In this document: positions 63,199-64,000 of the stretch, in pieces
Position numbering within the stretch: position 1 is the stretch's first letter
Layout: the number at the start of each line of letters is the position of its first letter
Assembly (NCBI RefSeq): GCF_022751215.1
Contig: NZ_JAICDG010000001.1
Coordinates: 2,046,001-2,110,000, forward strand
Length of the DNA: 64,000 bases
DNA from: Actinomadura terrae
GTDB taxonomy: Bacteria > Actinomycetota > Actinomycetes > Streptosporangiales > Streptosporangiaceae
Direction of reading: 5' to 3'
Notes under the pieces: generated by a model
Told to the model about the DNA's origin: nothing
Databases searched by the model: none
What the model saw: the letters and a program-made list of their open reading frames with translations, nothing else
Program-made: the position numbers and the translations under genes

Positions 63199-64000
63199 CT
63201 ATCCGCGGGGGAGTGCGGGCTTGCCGGGGGACTGGACCCAGGTGGCGAAGAACCCGCGCAGGTCGCGGCCGGATATCTCGCTCGCCAGCGCGGCGAACTG
63301 CGCGGTGGTCGCGGTCCCGTAGCGGTGGCGCCGCGGCCAGGCCCGCAGGACGGCGAAGAACGTCTCGTCACCGAGCTTCTCGCGGAGGAACTGGAGGGCC
63401 ATGGCGCCGCCGAGGTACGCGCGGCTGCCGCTCACCTGCTCGGGGTCGTCCGGGTCGGGCTTCGGGACGTCGGCGATCGGCACCGTCCAGAAACGGGCCC
63501 CGGACGGGTTGCCGTTGTAGATCTTGAGCGCCTCGTCGTGCGCGCGGCCCCGGCCGTTGATCTCGTCCCAGTACCAGGCGGCGAAGGTCGAGAAGCCCTC
63601 GCTGAGCCAGATCTCGTTCCACGCCGTCACCCCGACGCAGTCCCCGAACCACTGGTGGGCGAGTTCGTGCGCGACCAGCTGGTCGCCCTCGGCCAGCGAG
63701 TACACCGGCCTCGTCTGCGTCTCCTCCGAGATCGGCACGGGCTCGCCCTCGTAGGTCGCCGCGATGGCGATCGCGCCGGTCGAGCCGAACGGGTAGGGGC
63801 CGAACCGGGAACTCCAGACGTCGACCACCCGCGCGGTCGTGTTCCAGAAGAACTCCATGGGGCGAGCGGGCTTGCGCAGGGCGGGGTCGATCGCGACGTA
63901 CTCCGGTATCCCGCCCGGCGTCCGTCCCCGCCTGACCTGCCACCGGCCGATGTCGACGGTCGCCAGGTAGGTCGCCATCGGCACCGGTTCGGACCATTCG
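63199..64000 (-). CDS. M1-family zinc aminopeptidase (5' end outside window)
   Basis: The visible 266 C-terminal codons continue in frame to the window edge, where EPVPMATYLATVDIG is the middle of an M1 protein rather than a start. The catalytic block VAHELAHQWFGDCV (HExxH) is followed by NEIWLSEGFSTFAAWY, whose Glu is the third zinc ligand. The protein ends soon after the catalytic domain, without the large C-terminal helical domain of PepN, so it is the short aminopeptidase type often found secreted or membrane-bound in actinomycetes. It trims N-terminal residues from peptides and lies next to a secreted protease gene. Confidence 0.92.
   Translation of the reverse strand, partial: EWSEPVPMATYLATVDIGRWQVRRGRTPGGIPEYVAIDPALRKPARPMEFFWNTTARVVDVWSSRFGPYPFGSTGAIAIAATYEGEPVPISEETQTRPVYSLAEGDQLVAHELAHQWFGDCVGVTAWNEIWLSEGFSTFAAWYWDEINGRGRAHDEALKIYNGNPSGARFWTVPIADVPKPDPDDPEQVSGSRAYLGGAMALQFLREKLGDETFFAVLRAWPRRHRYGTATTAQFAALASEISGRDLRGFFATWVQSPGKPALPRG

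Noticed and set aside
63054..63527. A 157-codon open frame on the plus strand
   Set aside because: Its 3' two thirds are antisense to the M1 peptidase, and it is Arg-rich without any motif.
1..64000. tRNA, rRNA, CRISPR arrays, insertion sequences or integrase genes
   Set aside because: I saw no tRNA-like clover leaf, repeat-spacer array, transposase or integrase signature on either strand; a covariance-model search would be needed for certainty.

Overview
The window comes from a very GC-rich actinomycete. Supporting signs are strong codon bias, GTG and TTG starts, F420-type PPOX proteins, a Tat-exported oxidase, a SARP regulator and a LAL regulator. I would guess the Actinomadura/Streptosporangiales neighbourhood, but nothing here fixes the genus. 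About 2.8 to 52.9 kb reads as one specialised-metabolite locus: an ansamycin-type (AHBA-primed, amide-synthase-released) polyketide cluster with deoxysugar and glycosylation genes.

Left flank (1-8059): a hydantoinase/oxoprolinase pair (hyuA cut by the window edge, hyuB) is translationally coupled to a macrolide-type glycosyltransferase and an SDR. Next come two PPOX-fold flavin/F420 proteins, a perfect bidirectional hairpin, a ChrR/SsuE-like FMN/quinone reductase and a DHA2-type MFS exporter. A large SARP regulator with a degenerate cyclase domain and an ATPase (8050-10797) converges on the exporter.

AHBA block (10854-17159): rifI, rifG, rifN and rifJ homologues run leftward from a divergent promoter, and rifK, rifL and rifM homologues run rightward. 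Together they cover kanosamine phosphorylation to AHBA, except the aminoDAHP synthase (rifH), which is not in the window.

PKS block (17277-40904): three PKS proteins carry one loading module (A, dead KR, ACP) and only four extension modules. The order is KS-AT-DH-KR-ACP three times, then KS-AT-ACP. All four ATs carry the methylmalonyl signature (GHSQGE and YASH). An amide synthase (rifF type) and an FAD aromatic hydroxylase (rif-orf19 type) follow with minimal spacing. The predicted scaffold is a tetramethylated pentaketide benzenoid macrolactam, about 13-membered if closed onto the AHBA nitrogen, before oxidation and glycosylation.

Tailoring and sugar block (40888-52940): this holds a RifZ-like LAL regulator with an altered Walker A motif, a Tat-exported multicopper oxidase, NDP-hexose 2,3-dehydratase, a Gfo/Idh 3-ketoreductase, rmlB, rmlA, a glutathionyl-hydroquinone-reductase-type transferase and a second glycosyltransferase. 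The sugar genes support a 2,6-dideoxy-4-ketohexose; no 4-ketoreductase, epimerase, aminotransferase or methyltransferase was seen. Several enzymes that act on phenols or quinones suggest a hydroquinone/quinone product.

Right flank (52941-64000) looks like general genome. It holds a small chitin-type LPMO, an alpha/beta hydrolase with a TetR regulator and clear operators, an EamA transporter coupled to a methionine-salvage mtnB-mtnD-mtnC operon, and a decayed nsrR-hmp remnant. It ends with a secreted M4-M28-M28 triple protease containing a 915-nt internal duplication, and an M1 aminopeptidase cut by the window edge.
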